A stretch of DNA of 64,000 nt from Victivallaceae bacterium. Its GTDB lineage: Bacteria > Chlamydiota > Chlamydiia > Chlamydiales > Chlamydiaceae. Made by a program: the position numbers and the translations under genes. The notes under the pieces were generated by a model. The model had not been told where the DNA came from and did not search any database. It saw only the letters and a list, made by a program, of their open reading frames with translations. Location of the stretch: assembly GCA_036659455.1 (NCBI GenBank), contig JAVXCN010000001.1:224430-288429 (forward strand). Direction: 5' to 3'. Numbering within the stretch: position 1 is the first letter of the stretch; every line of letters starts with the position of its first letter. Shown in pieces: positions 9,534 through 18,139 of this stretch.

Positions 9534-11948
9534 CTACTTTTTCGAAATTTTCCCTAATATGATTTCATTCTTAAGGTGTTTTTTATCTAAAATTTTGTTT
9601 GTTAACCATTGTTGCAAAACGCCAAGTAACATTGAAGACAACCAGTATAAATTCAATCCCGAAGGAAATTTATAAAACATAACGGTGAACAACACAGTCA
9701 TCATCGTTCCCATAACCTGCTGCTGACGCTGTTGTTCTGTCGGATTGGTTTCAGCTCGTTTTCCGGCTGAAATTTTTTGTTGCATAAACATGACGACACC
9801 TAAAAGAATAGGAAGAAGATGCAGTTGATTACCTATGAAGAAAATTGGAGTCTTCCAAGAAACAAGAACATCCGGAGCTGCCAAATTATCAATCCATCCA
9901 GGAATAAAAGCAGCCCCTCTAAGCAAAAATGATGACTTCAATAAATCAAACATAGCTATAAGAAACGGAATCTGTATAAGAACGGGAAAGCAACCGGTTA
10001 AAGGGTTAACTTTATTCGTTTTGTACAATTCCATTATCTCGGCTTGAGCTCTTTTAGGTTCTTTCTTATATTTTTTTTGGATTTCTTGGATATACGGAGA
10101 TAGTATTTGCATTCTCCTCATAGATTTAATCGACCATGCGTTAAGCGGATAGAGTACTAATTTCAAAAACACGGTAAGAAGAATAATAGCTATGCCCCAG
10201 GAGTGAGTCATAAAATAAAAGAATTTCATAACCAAAAACAAAAGTCTTGCAAAAGGCTCCGATACAAATGCAAAAATACCTCTGAAGGTTAGGCAAGAAA
10301 CGTAATTAGGGTTAAGTCCCGTTGTAGTATTAGTATTCGTAAAAGTTGCATCCACAGTATTTAAAACCGCTTCCTCTAAAGGACCAGCGTAAATTCGTAA
10401 CTTTTGAGTATTCTTCTTATCAAAAGTTAGCGGTAAAACTACCTCATAACCCGGATATTTGGATGCAGGATAAGGGTCATTCCTTGGATCTATAAGAGAA
10501 AGTCGTGTCGGAACGGTTTCTCCCGGAATCATTACGATTTTGTAACTATCAAAAGCATTCTCAGTTAAATCCGTGAGTATAACACTGAAATAACCGTTCG
10601 AATTAGCAACCCAAAAAGGATGGCTGGATCCCGATAATACGGGATGCTTTATTTTCGGAAGCTTCTCTTTAGAAAGAATACCCTTTGATTTATTTGTTAA
10701 AGAGTATGTTTTAATCGTTGGCACAAAAGCATTGGACAATAACTCAACTTCAGGAATACCTGAAGTAATCCAAAGATCGGAAGCTCCTGTTGTTCCGGAC
10801 AACTCAATATAAAGATCAAAACAATAAGGAGCAGAAGCTTCATCTTGAGGCAAAACGAATCTTTTCGAAACTTTTTTGTCTAAACTTTGAAAAACAACAT
10901 GTTTATCGGAAAATTCCGATACTCTAAAATCACTGAACGGGTTTTCGGATAATCTGGATCCAACTATATGCAAGGCCTGATATCGATTAGGAATTCCTTG
11001 ATCCGGGGCTGATAAAACTCCTCTACGTAATAAAGGATAGTATCCACCAATTTGTTGATTCCGGTTAATATTACGACTTCCCGAAAAATAAAAAGGAAAG
11101 CCCGGAAAAGATGCATTTCTCGGAGAAGATTCTTCAATCTGTCTATCAAAATTGATTTCATTGACAACGCTATTCTGATTTTCCTCATTAAAAAAGGGTA
11201 AATTAACACCTTCCAGCGACCCTGTTGTTTCGGAAAAAACAAGCTGTAGATAGTTATTTTGCAAGACGTAATACGCGTTTGCTTCTTCTTGAGAATCCGT
11301 AAACTCACCACTAACCGTTACGGCACGATTGATAGGTAAATCAACCGAGAACATTCTTTTTTCGGTAGGCTCATAAACTCCGAAAGGAACATATTCTCTT
11401 CCGGATTGCCAGAAAACCAAACAAGTGCCCAGAACTTCAAAATCTCGGTTAACAATGTGTCCTCCAACATACTCTCCTTTGAACAGAAAAGGTTCCTTTT
11501 TGTTTCTGAACTCAACAGCTAAAATAGGTAAAGATCCCGGCCCGGACGGAAGGAAAACTTTGCTTCCTTGTTCGGAAACAGTAGAATCAGAATTTTTGTA
11601 TAAAGAAACATTCAGTCCATTAGGAAGAACATAAGTATCTTTAAAATACCATTTTTGTCCTTCCTCACCATAAATAACCGTTTCTAATTTTTTGTGTTTG
11701 GACAATAAAAATAAGGAGTCATTTGAAAATTGAACCCCTTGATGTTTGGCAATACCCTTATCGAAAAATCGTTCTTCACAGTCAATGAGAGACAAACCTA
11801 AAATTGACGAGGCTATATCATCGGAAATTATTTTTTGACTTTTGGCAAGATTCTTATAAAATGCCAGATCTTTATAACCTAGAAATACTTGAAAACCAAA
11901 AAAAGAAACACTTATTAAGGCAATAAACAATAAGAGACGTTTATTCAT
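9534..11948 (-). CDS. yidC: membrane protein insertase YidC/OxaA
   Basis: It inserts and folds inner-membrane proteins, alone or with SecYEG. At 804 residues it is longer than most bacterial YidC proteins because of a large periplasmic region, as in other chlamydiae. An N-terminal membrane anchor (about 4-20) is followed by the periplasmic domain (to about 560). The C-terminal YidC/Oxa1 core has about five membrane segments: SWGIAIILLTVFLKLVLYP, the charged SMRRMQILSPYIQEIQKKYK hairpin, and NPLTGCFPVLIQIPFLIAMF. A lysine-rich tail ends the protein. It lies between lgt and dnaA in a leftward row. The identification is secure. Confidence 0.95.
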   Translation of the reverse strand: MNKRLLLFIALISVSFFGFQVFLGYKDLAFYKNLAKSQKIISDDIASSILGLSLIDCEERFFDKGIAKHQGVQFSNDSLFLLSKHKKLETVIYGEEGQKWYFKDTYVLPNGLNVSLYKNSDSTVSEQGSKVFLPSGPGSLPILAVEFRNKKEPFLFKGEYVGGHIVNRDFEVLGTCLVFWQSGREYVPFGVYEPTEKRMFSVDLPINRAVTVSGEFTDSQEEANAYYVLQNNYLQLVFSETTGSLEGVNLPFFNEENQNSVVNEINFDRQIEESSPRNASFPGFPFYFSGSRNINRNQQIGGYYPLLRRGVLSAPDQGIPNRYQALHIVGSRLSENPFSDFRVSEFSDKHVVFQSLDKKVSKRFVLPQDEASAPYCFDLYIELSGTTGASDLWITSGIPEVELLSNAFVPTIKTYSLTNKSKGILSKEKLPKIKHPVLSGSSHPFWVANSNGYFSVILTDLTENAFDSYKIVMIPGETVPTRLSLIDPRNDPYPASKYPGYEVVLPLTFDKKNTQKLRIYAGPLEEAVLNTVDATFTNTNTTTGLNPNYVSCLTFRGIFAFVSEPFARLLFLVMKFFYFMTHSWGIAIILLTVFLKLVLYPLNAWSIKSMRRMQILSPYIQEIQKKYKKEPKRAQAEIMELYKTNKVNPLTGCFPVLIQIPFLIAMFDLLKSSFLLRGAAFIPGWIDNLAAPDVLVSWKTPIFFIGNQLHLLPILLGVVMFMQQKISAGKRAETNPTEQQRQQQVMGTMMTVLFTVMFYKFPSGLNLYWLSSMLLGVLQQWLTNKILDKKHLKNEIILGKISKK

Positions 11949-12037
11949 AAAAAGAACTCATATAAAACGTAGTTAAATCCCAGAGGACAACGGTAACACA
12001 GACGATATTTATATCCAAAATAAGAAAAGAGATCTCT

Positions 12038-12976
12038 TCAAACCTTATCTCCAGCCGATCTTCTCTCAATAAAAAAGCTCCGAGCAAAAATGAATGCCCC
12101 GAATAAAAACAAAGGCAGTGATAACAATTGCCCCATAGATATAGGACTGGAACTACTTAGCATTATGCCTTGATGGCTTTTAAAAAACTCTAAACCGAAT
12201 CGGATTGCGGAAACTGCCATACATGCCATACCGGTGAGACAACCGTTCCCAACCCGCTTAGGATTTAATAATAAAAAAATCAAAAAAGCAATAGATGTGA
12301 TTAAATAACTTAATCCCTCATAAAGTTGTACGGGATGCAGTGGAAGGCTGGAAGAACCGTCGAATGAATCCAAAAATACGATTCCCCATGGCATATCAGT
12401 AGGTTTTCCGAGTATTTCGCGATTAAACAAATTACCCAATCGAATCATAAAAGCGGTAAATCCGAAAGTGGCTGAGGCAATGTCCGTAATAAGAAAAAAA
12501 CCTAAGCCGCGAATCTTATCCTTCTGTGTTCGTACAAGCATAGCTACAAAGAAAAAAAAGCCTAAAATTCCCCCATGACTGGACAAGCCTCCCTCCCAAA
12601 TTTTAAAAACGGATGAAAAATTTTTTAAGTAATAAGGAAGACCGTAAAATAAAACGTAGCCTAATCTCGCTCCTAAAACAACAGCAATAACCAGGAAAAA
12701 TAAAAATTTTTCCAAAAATCGGTCTATAATCGAGCAATTCAACTCAAAATTTGAATCAATGTGACTCAACAATCGGTTTTTAAGCAAAAACATAACGGAA
12801 AAAGCACTGCTAAAAAAACCTAGAGAGAAAAACAATCCGTACCAACTCATATTAACATGAGTTCCGAAAACATCAAATTCAATTAAAGACCTGGAAAAAT
12901 TCCAATAAAACACAACGACCCCTAAAGAAGATAATTTATCAATCAAATAATAATAGATAAAAAAGAAAAAATCCAT
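12038..12976 (-). CDS. lgt: prolipoprotein diacylglyceryl transferase
   Basis: It transfers diacylglycerol from phosphatidylglycerol to the lipobox cysteine of prolipoproteins, the first step of lipoprotein maturation, in the inner membrane. The protein (312 residues) is polytopic. The Lgt signature is visible as RLGNLFNREILGKPTDMPWG near 180-200, and HPVQLYEG (near 217) is the conserved downstream motif. SHGGILG near 133 matches the conserved loop. Likely substrates in this window are the ytgA and apbE products. It is the first of the leftward row lgt-yidC-dnaA-Inc-like gene, 89 bases before yidC. Confidence 0.93.
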   Translation of the reverse strand: MDFFFFIYYYLIDKLSSLGVVVFYWNFSRSLIEFDVFGTHVNMSWYGLFFSLGFFSSAFSVMFLLKNRLLSHIDSNFELNCSIIDRFLEKFLFFLVIAVVLGARLGYVLFYGLPYYLKNFSSVFKIWEGGLSSHGGILGFFFFVAMLVRTQKDKIRGLGFFLITDIASATFGFTAFMIRLGNLFNREILGKPTDMPWGIVFLDSFDGSSSLPLHPVQLYEGLSYLITSIAFLIFLLLNPKRVGNGCLTGMACMAVSAIRFGLEFFKSHQGIMLSSSSPISMGQLLSLPLFLFGAFIFARSFFIERRSAGDKV

Positions 12977-13012
12977 AACCTAATAACCACCTCGAAAGTA
13001 ATTAATTCATCA

Positions 13013-13447
13013 ATGAATCAACGACCCCCAATTATTACCGTTATTCCAGGAATTTTATGGATATCAAGCAGCATTTTTTTATTTAAAAATACGCTAATCG
13101 GAATTTTAAATTACGAAAAATTTCCTATCCGTCTTTTACCTTTAGGGGGACTTTTTCTAATAGCAATATCAATCGGAACCGCAAAGTATATATTCATCTT
13201 TAAAAAAATCGTTTTAAAACAAATTTATGCCGCGGAAAAATTTTCAAAAACTTTTTCTAAAAGAAACTATTTGAAAGAAATTTTTGAAATAAAAAAAATT
13301 CTCGTTTATTCGGTAATCAGTTTATCATCAATCTTTCTAAGAAAAAAGTTAGGCGGAGAATATTTCTTCTACTTTCTTAAGACCGCCGTCGGAAGTGGGC
13401 TATTTATTGCCGGAATAAATTATTTTAAAAAATTAAGACAATTTTAA
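13013..13447 (+). CDS. small polytopic membrane protein of unknown function
   Basis: A 144-residue protein with hydrophobic segments near 8-28, 41-63, 93-110 and 120-138, separated by Lys-rich loops. I do not recognise a family. It starts 36 bases from the divergent lgt start and ends 15 bases before acpS. A GAAAG sequence upstream of ATG 13013 is a weak ribosome site. In C. trachomatis small membrane proteins also lie next to acpS, so it may be a lineage-conserved gene. Confidence 0.6.
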   Translation: MNQRPPIITVIPGILWISSSIFLFKNTLIGILNYEKFPIRLLPLGGLFLIAISIGTAKYIFIFKKIVLKQIYAAEKFSKTFSKRNYLKEIFEIKKILVYSVISLSSIFLRKKLGGEYFFYFLKTAVGSGLFIAGINYFKKLRQF

Positions 13448-13462
13448 TTAGTTAAACATCTA

Positions 13463-13861
13463 ATGAACAATCGAAAATTTGATTCCGTTATGGGCATAGG
13501 GACTGACATCATAGAAATTAAAAGAATCAAAAATGCCTTTGAAAAGCACGGTCAACGATTTTTGGAAAGAATTTTTACACATGATGAACAAAACTACTGT
13601 TTCTCTTTTAAAAACCCTTTCCCTTATCTTGCTGCAAGATTCGCAGCAAAAGAAGCCGTCACTAAATCTATAGGCACTGGAATAAATAAAATTATTTCTT
13701 GGAAAGATATTGAAATTACCAAAGACATCAGCGGGAAGCCCATCGTCAAACCATCCTCTGGAGTCATAAAACATTACGGAACCATAAGATTTCTTCTATC
13801 AATAAGCCACTGCGATACTCATGCCACTGCCACGGCAATTTTCATGTCCGCTATTTTTTAA
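13463..13861 (+). CDS. acpS: holo-acyl-carrier-protein synthase
   Basis: It transfers the phosphopantetheine arm from coenzyme A to acyl carrier protein, activating fatty acid synthesis. MGIGTDIIEIKRIKNAF is the canonical N-terminus with the metal-binding Asp; FAAKEAVTKSIGTG is the second conserved motif with its Glu and Lys; SISHCDTHATA matches the C-terminal SISH motif. Family members usually start at the second methionine (ATG 13490, giving 123 residues). Neither start has a clear ribosome site, so I give the longer frame. It faces trxB tail to tail across an 18-base gap. Confidence 0.93.
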   Translation: MNNRKFDSVMGIGTDIIEIKRIKNAFEKHGQRFLERIFTHDEQNYCFSFKNPFPYLAARFAAKEAVTKSIGTGINKIISWKDIEITKDISGKPIVKPSSGVIKHYGTIRFLLSISHCDTHATATAIFMSAIF

Positions 13862-13879
13862 CTCATAAAAAAACAATAC

Positions 13880-14809
13880 TTAATAAAACATTTTTTCAGC
13901 ATCTAAAGCGGCCATGCAACCGGATCCGGCAGCCACAATGGCTTGTCGGTATATCTTGTCTTGAACATCCCCTGCAGCAAATACTCCTTTCACAGAAGTA
14001 TGAGTAGAACCTTTCTCTGTTAAAATATATCCGCTTTCATCCAAACGAAGTTGTCCTTTAAGGAAATCGACGTTTGGAGTATGGCCTACCGCAAAAAAAA
14101 CTCCTCCTGCTTCCATTGAAATTTCTTTACCAGTTAAATTATTTTTTAATACGACGTTTTCAACAAATTTCTTACCAGAAATTCGAATGATTTCACTATT
14201 CCAGAGAATTTCAACTTTATCATGTGTTTTAATTTTATCACTCATCGCTTTGGAAGCTCTTAAAACATCTCTTCTATGAACAAGATAAACCTTAGAAGCA
14301 TAACGCGTTAAGAATAAAGCCTCTTCAACGGCGGCATCCCCTCCGCCTATAACAAACAAATTTTTATTACGAAAAATAGGGGCTGCTCCGTCACAAACGG
14401 CACAAGCCGTAACCCCTTTTTGCCAAAATTCGCCTTCACCAGCTCCTGGGATAGGCAATTTTTTAGCACTGGCTCCCGTCGCTATTATAATAACATCAGC
14501 AGTATATTCCACCGAACCCGAAAACACCAAAAAAGGTTTTAGTGATAAATCCACTCCAGTTACGTCTTGAGTTAGAATTTCAACTCCCGATTTCATCACC
14601 TGTGCTCTCATGGAGTGCATCAAATCGGGTCCTTGTATACTTAAAAATCCTGGAAAATTTTCTATTTCGGTAGTCGTCATCAATTGCCCTCCCGGAGTCC
14701 CCGATAAAAATCCCTCTAAAAGCAAAACTTTCAACCCTGCCCTTCCTGAGTAAATACCGGCAGTACAAGCCGCAGGACCGGAACCTATAACTATCACTTG
14801 GGCATGCAT
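13880..14809 (-). CDS. trxB: thioredoxin reductase
   Basis: An NADPH- and FAD-dependent enzyme that reduces thioredoxin. At 309 residues it has the expected two-domain layout: FAD motif [10 protein letters not shown] (9-18), redox motif CAVC (C136, C139), the NADPH-binding motif [13 protein letters not shown], and the C-terminal FAD motif [11 protein letters not shown]. All catalytic parts are present. The gene runs leftward and shares a divergent control region (14810-15002) with rpsA. The identification is secure. Confidence 0.96.
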   Translation of the reverse strand: MHAQVIVIGSGPAACTAGIYSGRAGLKVLLLEGFLSGTPGGQLMTTTEIENFPGFLSIQGPDLMHSMRAQVMKSGVEILTQDVTGVDLSLKPFLVFSGSVEYTADVIIIATGASAKKLPIPGAGEGEFWQKGVTACAVCDGAAPIFRNKNLFVIGGGDAAVEEALFLTRYASKVYLVHRRDVLRASKAMSDKIKTHDKVEILWNSEIIRISGKKFVENVVLKNNLTGKEISMEAGGVFFAVGHTPNVDFLKGQLRLDESGYILTEKGSTHTSVKGVFAAGDVQDKIYRQAIVAAGSGCMAALDAEKMFY

Positions 14810-14933
14810 AAACCGACCTAAAAATTTAAATAAAACCAGAGAAAATATGATAATAAAATACCTTCGTCAACCACTTTTTATGAAGCAAATCGATAGAAAA
14901 AAAAACTTATTATCCAGTCATCAATGTCAATTC

Positions 14934-14962
14934 TTGCCTTTTTTGAGGTTTATATTTACACT
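14934..14962 (+). promoter_or_regulatory. candidate sigma-66 promoter of rpsA
   Basis: TTGCCT (14934-14939), 17-base spacer, TACACT (14957-14962), about 40 bases before the rpsA start. The only support is fit to consensus and position in the trxB-rpsA divergent gap. Confidence 0.45.
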
Positions 14963-15002
14963 GTCCATTTGAGTTTTTGTAGTCTTAGGAGAATAACAAT
15001 AA

Positions 15003-16748
15003 ATGCCCAAACAAGCCGAATATACATGGATGGCCAAAAAGAATTTTGATAACATAGATTACCTTGAACAGGACGCCAAGGAATTCAAAAATCTTTTATA
15101 CTCTTCTCATGGCATAAAGAAGGAGAATACAAAGGAATCTGTAGAGGAAATTCTTCCTGGAGCCATTCTTAGAGGCACGATCGTTGACATTAGCAAGGAT
15201 TTTATCGTTGTTGACGTAGGATTGAAATCCGAAGGAGTTATTCCGATGGCTGAATTTGTCAACTCCTCAGAGGGACTCGAAGTGGGGGCTGAGGTCGAAG
15301 TTTATCTTGATCAAGCAGAAGATGAAGAAGGAAAGGTCGTTCTTTCCAGAGAGAAAGCTGCCAGACAAAGACAGTGGGAATACATCTTAGTCAATTGCGA
15401 AGAAGGTTCTATTGTTAAAGGGCAAATTATGCGGAAGGTTAAAGGCGGTTTGATGGTAGACATCGGAATGGAAGCCTTTCTTCCTGGATCCCAAATCGAT
15501 AATAAGAAAATTAAAAATTTGGATGACTACGTCGGCAAGGTATGCGAATTTAAAATTCTGAAAATCAATATCGAAAGACGCAATGTCGTGGTTTCTAGAA
15601 GAGAACTTTTGGAAGCCGAAAGAATTTCTAAAAAAGCCGAAATTATTGAACAGATTGTTATCGGCGAGAAAAAAATCGGTGTCGTTAAGAACATAACGGA
15701 TTTCGGTGTCTTCTTAGACTTAGATGGAATAGACGGTTTGTTGCACATAACCGATATGACTTGGAAAAGAATTAAACATCCTTCCGAAATGGTTGAACTG
15801 AATCAAGAACTGGAAGTAGTGATTTTAAGCGTCGATAAAGAAAAGGGTCGAGTGGCTCTGGGACTAAAACAAAAAGAACCTAATCCTTGGGAAGATATCG
15901 AGAGGCGTTATCCTCCAGGAAAAAGAGTTTCCGGTAAGATCGTTAAGCTGCTTCCTTATGGAGCGTTTATAGAAATCGAAGACGGAATAGAAGGCTTGAT
16001 TCACGTTTCCGAGATGTCTTGGGTTAAAAACATCATCGATCCTAGCGAAGTCGTTAACAAAGGCGACGAAGTCGAAGCTGTTGTTCTGTCTATTCAGAAA
16101 GATGAAGGAAAAATTTCTTTAGGCCTTAAGCAAACCGAAAAAAACCCTTGGGATGACGTTGAAGCCAAATATCCTATAGGTCTTAGTGTTAAAGCTGGGA
16201 TAAAAAATCTTACGAATTACGGAGCTTTTGTCGAATTAGAGCCAGGGATAGAGGGATTAATTCATATTTCCGATATGAGTTGGATAAAAAAAGTTGCTCA
16301 TCCTTCGGAATTATTTAAAAAAGGCGAGAAAGTCCAAGCCGTAATTTTATCCGTTGATAAAGAGAGCAAAAAGATCACTTTAGGAGTTAAACAATTAACT
16401 TCCAATCCGTGGGAAGAAATTGAGAAAATGATACCTTACGGCACTATTGTTAAAGGCATTATTACTAAAACAACTGCTTTTGGGGCTTTCGTCGAATTGC
16501 AAAACGGTATTGAAGGATTAATTCATGTTACGGAACTTTCAGATCAAGCCTTTTCGAAAGTAGAGGATGTTGTTTCTGTCGGAGATACCGTTAGTGCTAA
16601 AGTTATCAAACTCGATCCGGAGCACAAAAAAGTCTCTCTTTCAGTTAAAGAATATTTGATTGATAAACACCAAGTGAATCAAGACGATATAGTCATTAAA
16701 GATCCCGATTCTATGGTTGACTCAACCAGGGGAAAGAGAAAAAAATAG
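15003..16748 (+). CDS. rpsA: 30S ribosomal protein S1
   Basis: It binds mRNA on the small ribosomal subunit. At 581 residues it contains about six S1 repeats; the later ones are plainly repetitive (blocks such as [20 protein letters not shown] and [20 protein letters not shown], each about 86-88 residues apart, each followed by GLKQ...NPW). The N-terminus [14 protein letters not shown] is the typical chlamydial S1 start and is preceded by AGGAGA at a good distance, which fixes ATG 15003. The tail is Lys/Asp-rich and short. nusA follows after 86 bases. The identification is secure. Confidence 0.98.
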   Translation: MPKQAEYTWMAKKNFDNIDYLEQDAKEFKNLLYSSHGIKKENTKESVEEILPGAILRGTIVDISKDFIVVDVGLKSEGVIPMAEFVNSSEGLEVGAEVEVYLDQAEDEEGKVVLSREKAARQRQWEYILVNCEEGSIVKGQIMRKVKGGLMVDIGMEAFLPGSQIDNKKIKNLDDYVGKVCEFKILKINIERRNVVVSRRELLEAERISKKAEIIEQIVIGEKKIGVVKNITDFGVFLDLDGIDGLLHITDMTWKRIKHPSEMVELNQELEVVILSVDKEKGRVALGLKQKEPNPWEDIERRYPPGKRVSGKIVKLLPYGAFIEIEDGIEGLIHVSEMSWVKNIIDPSEVVNKGDEVEAVVLSIQKDEGKISLGLKQTEKNPWDDVEAKYPIGLSVKAGIKNLTNYGAFVELEPGIEGLIHISDMSWIKKVAHPSELFKKGEKVQAVILSVDKESKKITLGVKQLTSNPWEEIEKMIPYGTIVKGIITKTTAFGAFVELQNGIEGLIHVTELSDQAFSKVEDVVSVGDTVSAKVIKLDPEHKKVSLSVKEYLIDKHQVNQDDIVIKDPDSMVDSTRGKRKK

Positions 16749-16834
16749 GTTGTCTGTTTTTTAAGTCGGGAATCTATTAAATCAATGGTTTTCCTTGATT
16801 GAAATGCTTATGTTTTGTTGTTGTGGAGTAATAA

Positions 16835-18139
16835 ATGAATAAAGATCTTATAGCTATTTTTGAATACATGGAAAGGGAGAAAGGAATCAAACGTTCCATT
16901 GTTGTCGAAGCTATTGAAACGGCTCTTAAAATTGCAGCCAAGAAGACAATCAAGGAGGATGCTAACATTTCCGTCACGGTTAATTCAAGAACGGGAGACA
17001 TCGAAGTTTTTTGTGAAAAAGAAATTGTCGATATCTGTGAGGATCCTGCATGGGAAATTTCTCTTGAGAATGCTAGAGAGTACGACCCGGATTGTGAGAT
17101 CGGTCAATACATAGATGTTCCTTTTACTTCGGAAAACTTCGGAAGAATAGCTGCTCAGGCCGCTCGACAAATCATAGGACAAAAATTACGCAATGCCGAA
17201 AGGGACGTTATTTACGAAGTCTATAGAGATCGTGTTAACGAGATCGTTACGGGAGTTATTAAACGATTTTCTCGAGGTTCCAATTTAATTATTGATCTTG
17301 GGAAAGTCGAAGCAATTCTTCCTTCACGTTGTTATCCTAAAACCGAAAAATACAAACCCGGTGACAAAATCTGCGCTCTTTTATATGAGGTTCAGGATGC
17401 CGAAGACGGGCATGCGGAAGTTATTTTGAGTAGATCTCATCCGGAATTCGTCAAGCAGCTGTTTATACAAGAGGTTCCCGAACTTGAAGACCATGTCGTG
17501 GAAATCGTAAAAATAGCCAGAGAAGCAGGATATCGAACTAAGATGGCGGTATCGTCTATAGATCCTAAAACAGATCCGGTTGGATGTTTCGTTGGAGTAA
17601 GAGGAGTCCGAGTTAAGAATATCATTCGAGAACTGAATGATGAAAAGATAGATATCGTTACCTACTCGTCTAGTCCTACAGATCTTTTATATAATTTGTT
17701 ACAACCCATTGAAATTCAAAAAATGGTCGTTTACCCTGACGATAAGGTTATTTCTATTGTCGTTAACGATTCCGATTACGCTACTGTGATAGGTAAAAAA
17801 GGTGTTAATGCCAGATTGATTACGCAACTGATTGAACATGAGCTCGAAATTCAAAGAACGAGTGAATACAATAAATTATTGGAAATTCAGAGATCGCAAT
17901 TAGCTGAGCTTGATGATCCAAGTCTGGATCTACCTTTAGAAATAGAAAACATTAGTAAGTTAGTAGTTCAAAACCTTGTTCAGTCGGGATATGACACGTT
18001 AAGAAAAGTATTATTGGCTAGTGTCAATGATCTCGCTTCGGTTCCTGGGATTAGTATCGAGCTTGCTTACAAAATACTTGAGCAGGTTAGCAAATACGGA
18101 GAGAGCAAAATTGACAAAAAATTTGAAGCTGAAAATTAA
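16835..18139 (+). CDS. nusA: transcription termination/antitermination factor NusA
   Basis: It binds RNA polymerase and nascent RNA to modulate pausing and termination. The protein (434 residues) shows the NusA N-terminal polymerase-binding domain (1-125), an S1 domain (about 130-200, VTGVIKRFSRGSNLIIDLG), two KH domains (about 230-340, including VGVRGVRVKNIIRELN and VIGKKGVNARLITQL), and a C-terminal helix-hairpin-helix-like stretch (LASVPGISIELAYKILEQ). It begins the row nusA-infB-rbfA-truB-ribF; infB begins inside its last 29 bases. GGAG precedes the ATG. The identification is secure. Confidence 0.97.
   Translation: MNKDLIAIFEYMEREKGIKRSIVVEAIETALKIAAKKTIKEDANISVTVNSRTGDIEVFCEKEIVDICEDPAWEISLENAREYDPDCEIGQYIDVPFTSENFGRIAAQAARQIIGQKLRNAERDVIYEVYRDRVNEIVTGVIKRFSRGSNLIIDLGKVEAILPSRCYPKTEKYKPGDKICALLYEVQDAEDGHAEVILSRSHPEFVKQLFIQEVPELEDHVVEIVKIAREAGYRTKMAVSSIDPKTDPVGCFVGVRGVRVKNIIRELNDEKIDIVTYSSSPTDLLYNLLQPIEIQKMVVYPDDKVISIVVNDSDYATVIGKKGVNARLITQLIEHELEIQRTSEYNKLLEIQRSQLAELDDPSLDLPLEIENISKLVVQNLVQSGYDTLRKVLLASVNDLASVPGISIELAYKILEQVSKYGESKIDKKFEAEN

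Noticed and set aside
13460..13774. Open frame antisense to acpS
   Set aside because: acpS motifs on the plus strand are intact; the antisense product has no support.
16785..16805. Hairpin between rpsA and nusA as terminator
   Set aside because: The stem AATCAA/TTGATT is short and AT-only at the ends, and no T run follows.
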